A stretch of DNA of 52,201 nucleotides from Lachnospiraceae bacterium UBA7205 (GTDB lineage Bacteria > Bacillota > Clostridia > Lachnospirales > Lachnospiraceae), in assembly GCA_002490665.1 (NCBI GenBank), contig DKUL01000064.1, positions 1-52,201 of the forward strand, given 5' to 3'. This document shows, one piece after another, positions 1 through 8,532 of the stretch. Numbering within the stretch: the first letter of the stretch is position 1; each line of letters begins with the position of its first letter. The translations under genes and the position numbers were made by a program. The notes under the pieces were generated by a model. It was given only the letters and a program-made list of their open reading frames with translations. It searched no databases and was not told the DNA's origin.

Positions 1-1
1 T

Positions 2-19
2 GGCAATTTAACAATTGCC
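2..19. repeat. Short hairpin before the first gene
   Basis: Inverted repeat GGCAATT / AATTGCC with a 4-nt loop, 35 bp before the start codon of the transporter gene. It has no T-run, so a terminator is unlikely on plus. It may be a 5' leader stem or the end of a gene outside the window. Confidence 0.3.
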
Positions 20-53
20 TAATATTTATAAAAGATAGGAGAGTAATCAACGA

Positions 54-1454
54 ATGAAGGATAATAAGACCTACGTGAAATGGGGGCTTACCGCTTTTTT
101 AGTAATACTTGGGGGATTTGCCGGTTATTATGTAATTTTTCACCTTTCCAGCCTGTCATTAACCATTAAGAATTTTTTTGTTATATTAATGCCGATTATT
201 GATGGATTCATTCTAGCATATTTGCTTGCGCCGATTGTCAATGCAACAGAACGCACCATCATCAATCCGATTTTTGAATTCCTGAAAAAGGGGGAAAAGA
301 AAAGCCAGAAAAGATTTCTTTCGATAATCATTACAGATGTACTTGTCTTGTGGGCGGTAGGAAGTTTTTTCTCAATCGTCATTCCACAGATTGCAAATAG
401 TATCCGTATTATTTTGGAGCAGTTTCCCAGCTATATTAATACACTGGGGTTATGGATTTCCAAACTGTTAAATGATAATCCGGAATTTCAAAAGAGTGTG
501 ATAGATTTTATCAATCAGTCTTCCATGGATTTTACAACATTGATTAATACGAAAGTAATGCCGCAATTAAACAGTTTTAATGATGTCACGAAAATGCTGT
601 CACAATTGAATGGCCTGGTTAATGTGATTACATCTGTTTCAATGAGTGTTTATTCTATATTTAAGGAAGTCTGGAATCTGGTAATCGGCTTTATTATTTC
701 AATTTACCTATTAGCGAGCAAGGAACTGTTTGCAGCGCAGGCAAAAAAAATAGTGTATGCATTTTGTTCTGTTAACCGCGCAAACCGCTTTATCAGCAAT
801 GTGCGTTTTGCACATAAGACTTTTGGTGGATTTTTTGTAGGAAAAATACTGGATTCCATCATAATCGGTGTCATTTGCTTTGCAGTGACCAGCATACTTG
901 GAACACCATTTTGTGTCCTAATCAGTGTTATTATTGGCGTTACAAATATTATTCCGTTTTTTGGACCGTTTTTGGGAGCGATTCCCTCTACATTATTAAT
1001 TCTTTTTATTGACCCGCTACAGGCCCTTTATTTTGTGATTTTTGTAATCATTCTTCAGCAGGTTGACGGAAATATCATTGGTCCAAAGATACTTGGAAGC
1101 TCCACCGGGCTATCAAGCTTCTGGGTTATCTTTTCCATTACATTGTTTGGAGGTCTCTGGGGTATCCTGGGAATGATCGTCGGCGTCCCGATATTTGCAA
1201 TATTGTTTGCATTTATGAAATCGCTCATTGAAACAAGGCTGACATCCAAGAATCTGTCTGCGGAAACTGGAAAATACCTGAGACTTTTATATATTGATAC
1301 AAGCTCCAAGGAATTTGTCGAGTTCTCCACAAAGGACAGGAAGCCCTTTGCCCAGATTACAAAAATTCTGGTAAAGGGACATGAAAACCTCAAACTTAAC
1401 AAAGAAAATGAGAAAGACAATGCAAATGACAATCAGGAGGATGATTTGAAATAA
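54..1454 (+). CDS. AI-2E family transporter (YdbI/PerM-like membrane protein)
   Basis: Polytopic membrane protein of the AI-2E transporter (PerM) family. Members are proposed exporters or permeases for small signals or ions; the substrate here is unknown. The 466 residues show about eight hydrophobic segments. Family-typical stretches are PFFGPFLGAIPS near residue 300 and DGNIIGPKILGSSTGL near 337. After about residue 385 there is a long hydrophilic cytoplasmic tail rich in Lys, Glu and Asn. The ATG is preceded by AGGAGAG. It is the only plus-strand gene in the window and is convergent with the HTH-Panacea gene. Family assignment is firm; substrate is not inferable. Confidence 0.9.
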   Translation: MKDNKTYVKWGLTAFLVILGGFAGYYVIFHLSSLSLTIKNFFVILMPIIDGFILAYLLAPIVNATERTIINPIFEFLKKGEKKSQKRFLSIIITDVLVLWAVGSFFSIVIPQIANSIRIILEQFPSYINTLGLWISKLLNDNPEFQKSVIDFINQSSMDFTTLINTKVMPQLNSFNDVTKMLSQLNGLVNVITSVSMSVYSIFKEVWNLVIGFIISIYLLASKELFAAQAKKIVYAFCSVNRANRFISNVRFAHKTFGGFFVGKILDSIIIGVICFAVTSILGTPFCVLISVIIGVTNIIPFFGPFLGAIPSTLLILFIDPLQALYFVIFVIILQQVDGNIIGPKILGSSTGLSSFWVIFSITLFGGLWGILGMIVGVPIFAILFAFMKSLIETRLTSKNLSAETGKYLRLLYIDTSSKEFVEFSTKDRKPFAQITKILVKGHENLKLNKENEKDNANDNQEDDLK

Positions 1455-1490
1455 CAATCGAGAAAATCCATTTAGACACTCTGTGCATAG

Positions 1491-1518
1491 AAAGCCTCGC
1501 TATAACATGTGGGGCTTT
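1491..1518. terminator. Possible bidirectional terminator between convergent genes
   Basis: An 8-bp stem (AAAGCCTC / GGGGCTTT, one G-T pair) with a 12-nt loop lies in the only gap between the convergent transporter and HTH-Panacea genes. There is no strong T-run on either side, so the call rests mainly on location. Confidence 0.35.
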
Positions 1519-1608
1519 GGGAACAGGCAGTAACTATTCGTTAAAGTATGCTTTTGCGAATAAATAGATATCGCTCCCCCTGCAAATTCCATTATGAACT
1601 ATTAAATC

Positions 1609-2703
1609 TTAGCCGCGCATTTTCCTTGTAAGGCTGTAAGGAATCATTTCATGCTGGCTTGTCTGTTTATATGCAGTTTCTTCCTGAATATATTCTACCA
1701 GGTTCATATCACTGAAATTCCTGAATTTTGTAAGTATAGCTTCAAGAATATCCGTTTCGTTTTTTGACAATTCTGACATATCAACAGCGCTGTTAGGATA
1801 AAATTGGTACTTGGTTGTCTCAAAGTCTTCTTCCGTGTGCACATTTATATTCCTGAGTGCAATCAGGCTGTCGTGTCCGATAGGAAATATCCCCATACGC
1901 TCATGGCGGTAAACCATTCCTGTCATGGAATTTCCCTGCATTTTGAAGGACAAGGCATCCGCATACCAGAGCATGTTCATGAGACGGACTTTGTAAAGCT
2001 CTGTGATACGTTCCGCAAAATAAGACACAACGCTTTCAAGCTTGTCGATATCAAGCAGCCTGTACCCATTGAAATCAGAAGGAACCGGAAATTTTGCATA
2101 TGCGCTTTCAAGCACCTGGCGCGACAAAAATTCCCTCCCGCAGGAGTCCAGCTTTTCAATCATCCGGACGCGTATCTGCATTCTTTTGGTTTCTGGAAAT
2201 CTATCGCCATTCCTATCCAGAAATCGGAGTGCCATAAGCGGATTTTCTTTTATCATGCGCAGTATTGTGTCGTAAGCCTCATCCTGAATCGCCCTGCTCT
2301 CATATCGGGCAACTGTGGCTTCTCCCCAGCCTAACAGCCGGGCAAACTCCACCTGCGTCAGCCCATAGCTTTCCCGTGTGTCTACAATTTCCCCGGAAGT
2401 CAACAAATTGTGCATTTTCCGGTAAGCGTTTCCGGCTGACAACAGATTTGTGTTATCAAGGCTTTCTGTTTTAAATTCCTGCTTCTTCCTATCCTTGGTT
2501 TGTTTTTCTTTTTCCGGATTTTCATCTACTTCCATGGTGCTGTCAAAATTGTTGTTCGTGCATACAAAATAATGCTCCTCATAAAATATTTTTTCTCCTT
2601 TTATGATGGTGCTTGACATCCTTACCCGCTCTTCTACCTGATGGAATATATTACAGACCGGGCATTCTATATGAATTGTTTTAAAAAGTGAACTTCTAGC
2701 CAT
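1609..2703 (-). CDS. Zn-finger/HTH regulator with C-terminal Panacea domain (MqsA-like antitoxin family)
   Basis: The 364-residue protein appears to have three parts. The N-terminus has CPVC at 14-17 and a further Cys near 48, like the zinc finger of MqsA-type antitoxins, but with one knuckle Cys missing. An XRE-type helix-turn-helix covers about 98-155 (LTQVEFARLLGWGEATVARYE). The C-terminal region from about 215 to 330 resembles the Panacea (formerly DUF4065) domain, with RLMNMLWYADALSF followed by a GMVYRHERMG-like segment. Panacea domains are known as toxin-neutralising modules. The start ATG follows GGAGGTTGATAAA. No co-directional partner gene abuts it, so it looks solitary. The promoter and operator at 2726-2769 suggest autorepression. 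Whether it is an antitoxin, an orphan or a plain repressor cannot be told from sequence. Confidence 0.8.
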   Translation of the reverse strand: MARSSLFKTIHIECPVCNIFHQVEERVRMSSTIIKGEKIFYEEHYFVCTNNNFDSTMEVDENPEKEKQTKDRKKQEFKTESLDNTNLLSAGNAYRKMHNLLTSGEIVDTRESYGLTQVEFARLLGWGEATVARYESRAIQDEAYDTILRMIKENPLMALRFLDRNGDRFPETKRMQIRVRMIEKLDSCGREFLSRQVLESAYAKFPVPSDFNGYRLLDIDKLESVVSYFAERITELYKVRLMNMLWYADALSFKMQGNSMTGMVYRHERMGIFPIGHDSLIALRNINVHTEEDFETTKYQFYPNSAVDMSELSKNETDILEAILTKFRNFSDMNLVEYIQEETAYKQTSQHEMIPYSLTRKMRG

Positions 2704-2725
2704 TTTATCAACCTCCAGCCACTAT

Positions 2726-2764
2726 AAGCTATCAATTGATATTATAACTATCAATTGATAGCTT
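2726..2764. promoter_or_regulatory. Perfect inverted-repeat operator of the HTH-Panacea gene
   Basis: The 16-bp arm AAGCTATCAATTGATA (2726-2741) is repeated as its exact reverse complement at 2749-2764, with a 7-bp spacer. Each arm itself contains the 12-bp palindrome TATCAATTGATA. One arm covers the -35/-10 spacer and the other starts at the -10 box and runs downstream. This is the expected geometry for repression by a dimeric HTH protein such as the adjacent gene product; that assignment is inference. Confidence 0.8.
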
Positions 2765-2769
2765 GTCAA
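2741..2769 (-). promoter_or_regulatory. Consensus sigma-70-type promoter of the HTH-Panacea gene
   Basis: On the minus strand TTGACA (2769-2764) and TATAAT (2746-2741) are separated by exactly 17 bp, a full match to both consensus boxes. It points at the ATG at 2703 and overlaps the inverted repeat. Confidence 0.85.
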
Positions 2770-2853
2770 TTATAGACCCTTAATTTATCGCATTTTTGGA
2801 TTGTTAATACTAGACTCGTGCGCTGCCTAGGGGCATTTTTCTTCTGCATGGGT

Positions 2854-2907
2854 CTGCGCATAAAAAAACCGCAAAGGCTGTCATACCCTTGCGGTTTTTA
2901 TGCGCAG
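2854..2907 (-). terminator. Rho-independent terminator after the sigma/ABC operon
   Basis: A long stem (CTGCGCATAAAAACCGCAA pairs with its complement, two extra A in one arm) with a 14-nt loop. The T7 run inside the distal arm on minus suits termination downstream of the small zinc-ribbon gene. Confidence 0.75.
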
Positions 2908-2976
2908 GGTGGTAAGGAAAGCAGCTTTGCTGCACGCACCCCGCGCGGCGAGAAGGACATTCTCCTACTCGATTAT

Positions 2977-3213
2977 TCAAGTTTTTCGTCTATCTTTTCC
3001 TGCTTTTTTCCGTCTTTGAAACAGTTCTTGCTCTTTCTTTTCTACTGCAAAAATATATACGCCCTCCATGTGTCCTGGTCTGCGCTTTTGTATCAGCCGT
3101 AACATATTTAACTGTTTTGTTTTCATACAATTCCTGCAATATAATGACAGTAATCTTTTTTCTGCTGCCACTGTTATCCTTGTCATGCATTTGGGACATA
3201 TGTATTCTTGCAT
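2977..3213 (-). CDS. Small zinc-ribbon protein, Cys-rich KTR-like
   Basis: This 78-residue basic protein has two CxxC knuckles (CPKC at 6-9 and CRNC at 26-29), as in small zinc ribbons. The layout, including a Leu-Tyr before the second knuckle and QLNM after it, resembles the cysteine-rich KTR family often found near mobile or ABC-type genes; this is a resemblance only. AAGGTGG lies about 7 nt before the ATG. It is the last gene of the sigma/ABC operon, 94 bp after the permease, and is followed by a good terminator. The C-terminal half is mostly charged (Lys, Arg, Glu). Function unknown. Confidence 0.6.
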   Translation of the reverse strand: MQEYICPKCMTRITVAAEKRLLSLYCRNCMKTKQLNMLRLIQKRRPGHMEGVYIFAVEKKEQELFQRRKKAGKDRRKT

Positions 3214-3307
3214 TGCGCCACCTTTTCCCTGTAATAGCTTTTATAAATTTGACTATGGTATTAGCATACCATGTTTTTCCCTGTATTGCAATGCTGTATA
3301 CTGCTCC

Positions 3308-4597
3308 TTATAAGCTTCTGTATTTTTTATGGCTGCACACGATAAATGCTGCTGATGAAAAAACGGCAACCAGAAATATCATGCCTCTTATCCATGGATA
3401 ACGTGAAAGGTATATGTCGATATCATGATAACCTTCTGTCAGAACCAGCATTAAGGGAATCGTATAATAAAATGGAAACATTCTCCGAAAATAAATGCCC
3501 ACTGACAAAGGCAGTATGCAGCATAATGCCTTTATGGCAGTTTTGCCTGCCCTGCCGGGTAAGTCCGGAACAAAGCTCATAAATGCTATGCCAAGCAAAA
3601 GCATGTCAAACAGCTGACTGACAATAAATATTATGCTGTTGAAGTTCCCACGCCAGATGGTACTGATGCAGACTGGCGCAATCAGACACAGGGCAGATAT
3701 TATGACAGATTGGAACGGACTGTTGCAGTGTGCCGAAAAGTATAGGATAATCGAGGCAGCTTCGATTATTCCGATAAAACAAAATACAACCGCCAGCCGG
3801 ATAAAATCTTTAATGTACATTGTTGAAATATTGTGATAATTGTTCCATGTGTAGACATAGTTTTCTTCCATCACCCATTGATGCAGGCAGTCTCTCCCAT
3901 CAAGCCCGAACACACTCCACACAAACACGAAGTCCAGTGTGAGAATCACTGCATAAGCCCCTACAGCGACAGTTATTCCTGCCATAATCTTTGCAGTGAC
4001 AGCCCTTGTTTTTCCTTCCTTTGTAGTAAATAATATCTGACGCATATTGATATAATTTTCCTCGGAAAAAATGGGTGATAAGGCAAACAGCACGAAAGGG
4101 ATTCCCACCATACAGCCAATCTCCAATATATTGTTAAATACATTCCATCCATAGCCGTATTCCAGCACAATCGGTTTTCCGGTCGCCTCGCTTGCTTTTC
4201 CAAGCTCAGTTTCCGCAATGGGGTATACATGGGTTGCGACATGGTAGTCATCCCGTCCATGAAAATATCCGTCTGAAAACTCGCGCATGACAAAGTTATT
4301 CAGAAAATTTTTGTCCAGAAAATAATTGCGATTCTCACTAACACCGCTGGGAAACCCATATCTTTCAACAATCTGTGCCACCTTTTCGTCCGTGAGCACC
4401 CCTTTCCATTCCTCGGTAATCTTCCTGTCCATTTTCACTGCCTGAAGTCCTGTGTATTTCACATCGTTTATTGTTGTCTCTGCATTAACCACAAAAATTC
4501 CGGAATATAGTATGATAATGGTAAGCGCTGCTATTGCACTGCATATAAATAATTTTTTGGAACATATTTTGTATAATTCCATTTTATATAATCTCAT
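3308..4597 (-). CDS. ABC-2-type transporter permease
   Basis: Likely membrane subunit of an ABC exporter with the ATPase gene just upstream. One N-terminal membrane segment (about residues 15-37) is followed by a long extracytoplasmic region (about 38-160), then about five more hydrophobic segments, typical of large ABC-2 permeases for peptides or lipids. I chose the ATG at 4597 because AGGAGG sits 6 nt before it; the ATG at 4603 touches the Shine-Dalgarno and that at 4633 has none. The gene begins 10 bp after the ATPase stop codon. Substrate unknown. Confidence 0.8.
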   Translation of the reverse strand: MRLYKMELYKICSKKLFICSAIAALTIIILYSGIFVVNAETTINDVKYTGLQAVKMDRKITEEWKGVLTDEKVAQIVERYGFPSGVSENRNYFLDKNFLNNFVMREFSDGYFHGRDDYHVATHVYPIAETELGKASEATGKPIVLEYGYGWNVFNNILEIGCMVGIPFVLFALSPIFSEENYINMRQILFTTKEGKTRAVTAKIMAGITVAVGAYAVILTLDFVFVWSVFGLDGRDCLHQWVMEENYVYTWNNYHNISTMYIKDFIRLAVVFCFIGIIEAASIILYFSAHCNSPFQSVIISALCLIAPVCISTIWRGNFNSIIFIVSQLFDMLLLGIAFMSFVPDLPGRAGKTAIKALCCILPLSVGIYFRRMFPFYYTIPLMLVLTEGYHDIDIYLSRYPWIRGMIFLVAVFSSAAFIVCSHKKYRSL

Positions 4598-4607
4598 AGT
4601 CATCCTC

Positions 4608-5468
4608 CTAAATATCGTAATATAAGTACGCATCCTCCAATACCGGTTCCACCATTACTGCATCCGGATGGGGCTTCTTTTTGGAAACAATCCGAAGCTC
4701 GACCTGTTCGCCGTATCCTTTGAGGTTACTCACCGCATATGTTTCATTCAGCTCTGCAGCAATTTCTTCAGGAACGGTACACTTCCAGACACATCCCGAC
4801 ACAGGCGCCAGCATCTGCTCCTGTGTCCCTGTTTTTACAAACTGTCCGTGCTTCATAAGTATTATCTGATTTGCGATATACGCAACATCGGAGACAATGT
4901 GCGTCGACAGAATGACAATCCGTTTTTTTCCAAGGGAGCTGATGATATTCCGGAAACGCACGCGCTCCTTAGGATCCAGCCCCGCTGTCGGTTCATCCAG
5001 TATCAGTATTTCCGGCTCGTTCAACAATGCCTGTGCTATCCCAATCCGCCTTATCATGCCGCCGGAAAACGTTTTTAATTTTTTATCCCTGTACTCTGCC
5101 AGCCCCACTGTTTCCAAAATATGCGCAATCCGCTCTTTTGCAGTCTCAGGCTCAACCGCCTTTAAAGCCGCAATATAGTTTAGAAACCGCACTGCGGTGA
5201 AGTCCTTGTAATAACCAAAATCCTGCGGAAGATATCCCAGAAGGCTGCGATACGCGCCGCCAAGCTGCTGTATCGGTATGCCGTCACAGCAAATCTGCCC
5301 TTGTGTGGGCTTCAGGATGCCGACAATCATACGCATCAATGTCGTCTTTCCTGCACCATTTTCACCAAGTAGTCCGTACACGCCATTGTCAAAGCCAACA
5401 GTCAGGTCTTTTACAGCCTTTTTGTCCTTATATGTTTTTTCAATGCCCATCAGCTCTAATCTACACAT
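4608..5468 (-). CDS. ABC transporter ATP-binding protein
   Basis: A 286-residue nucleotide-binding subunit. Walker A GENGAGKTT is at 34-42, the signature SGGMIRRIG at about 133, Walker B ILILDEPTAGLDP at about 152-164 and the switch His in LSTHIV after it. The C-terminal 60 residues form the extension usual in BcrA/NatA-type exporters. The start overlaps the end of the preceding membrane-protein gene by 13 bp, suggesting coupled translation. It pairs with the downstream permease. Antimicrobial-peptide or envelope-stress export is plausible from the sigma factor in the operon but is inference. Confidence 0.92.
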   Translation of the reverse strand: MCRLELMGIEKTYKDKKAVKDLTVGFDNGVYGLLGENGAGKTTLMRMIVGILKPTQGQICCDGIPIQQLGGAYRSLLGYLPQDFGYYKDFTAVRFLNYIAALKAVEPETAKERIAHILETVGLAEYRDKKLKTFSGGMIRRIGIAQALLNEPEILILDEPTAGLDPKERVRFRNIISSLGKKRIVILSTHIVSDVAYIANQIILMKHGQFVKTGTQEQMLAPVSGCVWKCTVPEEIAAELNETYAVSNLKGYGEQVELRIVSKKKPHPDAVMVEPVLEDAYLYYDI

Positions 5469-6205
5469 AATATTTCCCCCTTTTCCAATGCCCTGAAAAA
5501 TCTTTTTGTCTGAATGGCAGATATGCCCATACCTGCAAAAAATGCCAATCCCCAGAAGGCAGTCGCGGATGCTTCATAGAGATGGGGTACGCAAGAAAGC
5601 ACACTCCAGAATAACACGGAAAATATCCCTGCGGCTATGAGCACCACTTTATTTCTTCTGCCACTCTCTGTAATCATTACAGTCATGCAGACGCATTCTG
5701 TAAACACAAACGGCACCAGCATATATAGCCCCATTTCCATAACTGGCACACCCTCTTCTCCTCCGGCTGTCACTAAGGCAGCCAGCAGCGCCGCCAGGCT
5801 GATTATCCCGGAACATGCCATCCGGAACACGACAATCTGCCGTACATTAAAGTAACAGCTTTCTTCAACCTCCGTCATTCCTGAAAAAAACATATGGCTG
5901 ACTTCAATTAAGGACAGCGCGCCCAGCACACATGCAAAAATTGTGGAAGACCGCTCCCAATACTGCCATTTTCCTAGTAAGACAAATCCTATACAGACCG
6001 TCAGATGCATCAATAAAATGGCCTTGTCCATGTAACAAATCTGGATTTTTAATATCTGCCACTTGCTTTTTTGCACAGATGATGCGTTCCCTTGCATGTT
6101 TGTCCTTATTTGTTCCAATGCCTGCTTCTTTTTTTCTCCGTCAATCACGATGGTTTTGTCGTTTTCCGCAAACAATTTTTTTATTTCACTACAATTTCCC
6201 TCCAT
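5456..6205 (-). CDS. Membrane protein between ECF sigma factor and ABC genes
   Basis: A 249-residue protein with a hydrophilic N-terminus (about 1-60, Lys/Glu/Gln-rich) and about six hydrophobic segments from residue 63 onward. I do not recognise a named family. Its position directly after the sigma gene (17-bp overlap) is where anti-sigma factors usually lie, and the soluble N-terminus before the first membrane segment would fit such a role. Alternatively it is a third subunit of the ABC exporter. GGGGGA precedes the ATG. Confidence 0.65.
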   Translation of the reverse strand: MEGNCSEIKKLFAENDKTIVIDGEKKKQALEQIRTNMQGNASSVQKSKWQILKIQICYMDKAILLMHLTVCIGFVLLGKWQYWERSSTIFACVLGALSLIEVSHMFFSGMTEVEESCYFNVRQIVVFRMACSGIISLAALLAALVTAGGEEGVPVMEMGLYMLVPFVFTECVCMTVMITESGRRNKVVLIAAGIFSVLFWSVLSCVPHLYEASATAFWGLAFFAGMGISAIQTKRFFRALEKGEILCVD

Positions 6206-6758
6206 AATAATCCCCCATTCTTGCCATCTTTTTCTTTATGCTGGCAATTCCCAGACGGAAACGAGACTTTGCCGTTGACAGGCTGCATCCCGTTATTCTG
6301 GAAATTTCCTGAAATTTGAAACCGTCATGGATTCTCAGTATCACAACCTCCCTCTGTTCCTGCGGAATGCTTTGCAGCAGTTCCTGCAAAAAAATCCAGC
6401 TGTCGCAGTCTTCAATTGACCTGTCAGTGTTTGTACATTTGCCCTGCATACCCATACAGTCCATTGTAATTTCTGCCGTATGTGCTATTTGCTCAAGGGA
6501 AACGGTGTTTTCCTTCTGCCTTGCCTGTCTGCGGAAATAATCACAGCACAAATTTCGGGCAATCATAATCAGATACCCTTTTATGTTCTTATGCCCGCAG
6601 GAATCCATGTATTTCATAAAACGCAGAAATACTTCCTGTGCAATGTCATAGGAATCCGTCTCATTGCCTGTATAATAGCGGCAAAAACGGTAAATGTCAT
6701 CATAGTATGCCTCGACTGCCGATTGAACGATAGCCTGTCTGTCTTTTTTGTTACTCAT
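6189..6758 (-). CDS. ECF-type RNA polymerase sigma factor
   Basis: A 189-residue sigma-70 family protein. Region 2 lies at about 17-85 (DIYRFCRYYTGNETDSYDIA, then GYLIMIARNLCCDYFRR). Region 4 lies at about 128-180, with IPQEQREVVILRIHDG and an HTH ending in TAKSRFRLGIASIKKKM. There is no region 1 or 3, as in ECF sigma factors. The ATG follows AGGGGTGAC. As first gene of the operon with an ABC exporter it probably drives its own transcription; TGAACTTTTT upstream resembles ECF -35 elements. Confidence 0.92.
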   Translation of the reverse strand: MSNKKDRQAIVQSAVEAYYDDIYRFCRYYTGNETDSYDIAQEVFLRFMKYMDSCGHKNIKGYLIMIARNLCCDYFRRQARQKENTVSLEQIAHTAEITMDCMGMQGKCTNTDRSIEDCDSWIFLQELLQSIPQEQREVVILRIHDGFKFQEISRITGCSLSTAKSRFRLGIASIKKKMARMGDYYGGKL

Positions 6759-6794
6759 TTGTCACCCCTGCAAGGAAATTTTTAGTACCGGTAT

Positions 6795-6830
6795 ATTATA
6801 TAAGACTTCTATTCTGCCCCAAAAAGTTCA
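6795..6830 (-). promoter_or_regulatory. Candidate promoter region of the sigma factor operon
   Basis: On minus, TGAACTTTTT (6830-6821) resembles the TGAAAC-type -35 of ECF promoters and is followed by AGTCT (6807-6803) about 13 nt later. A TATAAT at 6800-6795 could alternatively serve a housekeeping sigma, but without a good -35. Confidence 0.4.
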
Positions 6831-6854
6831 ATGGTATTTAAAATTTCATATGAA

Positions 6855-6886
6855 AAAGACAGCCGCCATAAGGCGAAGCTGTCTTT
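6855..6886 (-). terminator. Terminator of the DUF2828 gene
   Basis: Stem AAAGACAGC / GCTGTCTTT with a further inner CGCC / GGCG helix. On minus it is followed by a run of T. It lies 22 bp after the stop codon of the DUF2828 gene. Confidence 0.75.
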
Positions 6887-6907
6887 CATTCCTTGTTATC
6901 ATCCCAA

Positions 6908-8470
6908 TTAACATGCTTCCATGACCCGCTCTACAGCCTGCTCCACTGCATCATATCTCGGCACCATAAGCTGTTCCACAAGCGCCTTGTATGGATTAAT
7001 TTCATTGCTGAGTACCATCTTCACGATAACAGGCGAAAATCCGCTCACAAGCGCAACGCCAAGCGCATTTTCCCTGATGGGAATAGCGTTGGTTCTGCTG
7101 CAGATATTCCAAAATACCAGTCTGGGCAGACGATAGCCATGCGCCGCATACTTTCTGGCAAATGTATCAAACAGTTTTTCATCGGGTGATACCGACTTTC
7201 CATTGACATAACTTCTTGTTGCCGAATCGAATTCCATATCAGACAAAATCAAGAGATTTTCGGGAAGCTCTGACTGCGGCATCCGGCACTGTACCGCCGT
7301 TCGCAAAATCAAGTCAAATACTGCCTCGATATTGGTATTTGCAATCTCATTGTAGTGCAGTGCAATTTCTATTTTGTCGTGAAGCGTCCTGCCTTTAGAC
7401 AAATCAACAAACTGCGGGGTCTGGCTGAATGTGATATACGTATTCCGGAACTGCCCCATACAGTGTTCCGAAAAATAAATTGCCAGTGCATTTGCCACAT
7501 CCAGGCAGGTTACCTGTGTATTCCCTACAGTGGTGGTCATGCTCCCGGAACCATCTGCAATGCAGAGGGTATTTGCGGCACCCTGAACATAGTCAGGAAG
7601 CGCTTTCCACAATTCCTCAAGTGTGTCATCGACTGGCGCGAGAATCTTTGTCCACGTGCGTTCACCGTTCTTCATATAGGAATGTACAATATCGTGCGGA
7701 TAAAGTACTCCTGCATGAACAGTCTGTTCACCCTTTTTTACGGCACCTAAAAACTCCCTGCGGCGCTCCTCGTCATTGCGCAAGAATGCCTTGTTATACA
7801 CAAGGTTTGCCCTTGACGGAACCGCACGATAGTCGATTTCAGCCCATCTTCTGCCGCTCATCTTCACTTCCACGACATCCAGGTATTTTCTGTGCGCGGA
7901 CAGCATCTGACGATACTGCCTGTTTGTCATGGAAAGTTTTCCTGCCAGTATGCGCGCCATCCTTTTTGTGTGTTCCGCAGATGCATTTCCGGAAGGAAGC
8001 CATTTCGCACAAAGGCTGATGGATTTTCCCTTTTCCATGTTGATACGGTCCTCCTGCATCTGTCTCCTTATCAGGGTGGCAGCTTCATCCGCAAGCGGCG
8101 TATCCAACAGCGCCACAATAATATCCCATCTTGCGTACTCCGGTATCAGCGGCATCAAAGCCCTTGCCACGTCAGGATGGTTATCCGCCAGATATAGAAT
8201 CAGTGTCCTGAAAAGCCTGCGCTCTCCCAGTCCCTGCCGCACGTCGCCCGCAAAGAAAAGCCACCGGACGGCGAGCTTCGGATTCTCATAGTATGCCTTC
8301 ACAAACTTACCTGAAATCTCCTCGGGTGAGGCATTTCTGCATGAAGAGACAGAAAAGTTCAAATCAAGCAGCGCTTTCCCTGTGGTCCGATACCCGACTG
8401 CGCCGTTTTCCGTCACAGAAGCATTGTATCCGTTATTTAACATGTTCTTGATATTCTGCATGAAACCCAT
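6908..8470 (-). CDS. DUF2828 protein: TROVE-like N-terminus and vWA domain
   Basis: A 520-residue protein of the DUF2828 type, a family distantly like Ro60 (TROVE plus von Willebrand A). The helical N-terminal part has NPKLAVRWLFFAGDVRQGLGERRLFRTL near 60-87, which resembles the TROVE repeat. The vWA part keeps a MIDAS: DGSGSM at about 306-311, a Thr in NTNIEAVFD near 378 and an Asp in SDMEFDS near 411. Ro60-type proteins bind misfolded and Y RNAs. I set the start at 8470, where GGAGGGAAAGGAA precedes the ATG; a longer reading would run through the tRNA gene. The gene starts 62 bp after that tRNA with no terminator between. A role in RNA quality control is inference from family and location. 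Confidence 0.85.
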   Translation of the reverse strand: MGFMQNIKNMLNNGYNASVTENGAVGYRTTGKALLDLNFSVSSCRNASPEEISGKFVKAYYENPKLAVRWLFFAGDVRQGLGERRLFRTLILYLADNHPDVARALMPLIPEYARWDIIVALLDTPLADEAATLIRRQMQEDRINMEKGKSISLCAKWLPSGNASAEHTKRMARILAGKLSMTNRQYRQMLSAHRKYLDVVEVKMSGRRWAEIDYRAVPSRANLVYNKAFLRNDEERRREFLGAVKKGEQTVHAGVLYPHDIVHSYMKNGERTWTKILAPVDDTLEELWKALPDYVQGAANTLCIADGSGSMTTTVGNTQVTCLDVANALAIYFSEHCMGQFRNTYITFSQTPQFVDLSKGRTLHDKIEIALHYNEIANTNIEAVFDLILRTAVQCRMPQSELPENLLILSDMEFDSATRSYVNGKSVSPDEKLFDTFARKYAAHGYRLPRLVFWNICSRTNAIPIRENALGVALVSGFSPVIVKMVLSNEINPYKALVEQLMVPRYDAVEQAVERVMEAC

Positions 8471-8532
8471 TTCCTTTCCCTCCATTCTGAAAAATACTGT
8501 AAAACCAAGATACGGTATGCATATCTTAGAAA

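Noticed and set aside
1500..1592. 30-codon ORF downstream of the HTH-Panacea gene as a missing toxin
   Set aside because: No Shine-Dalgarno before its ATG and it overlaps the candidate terminator stem.
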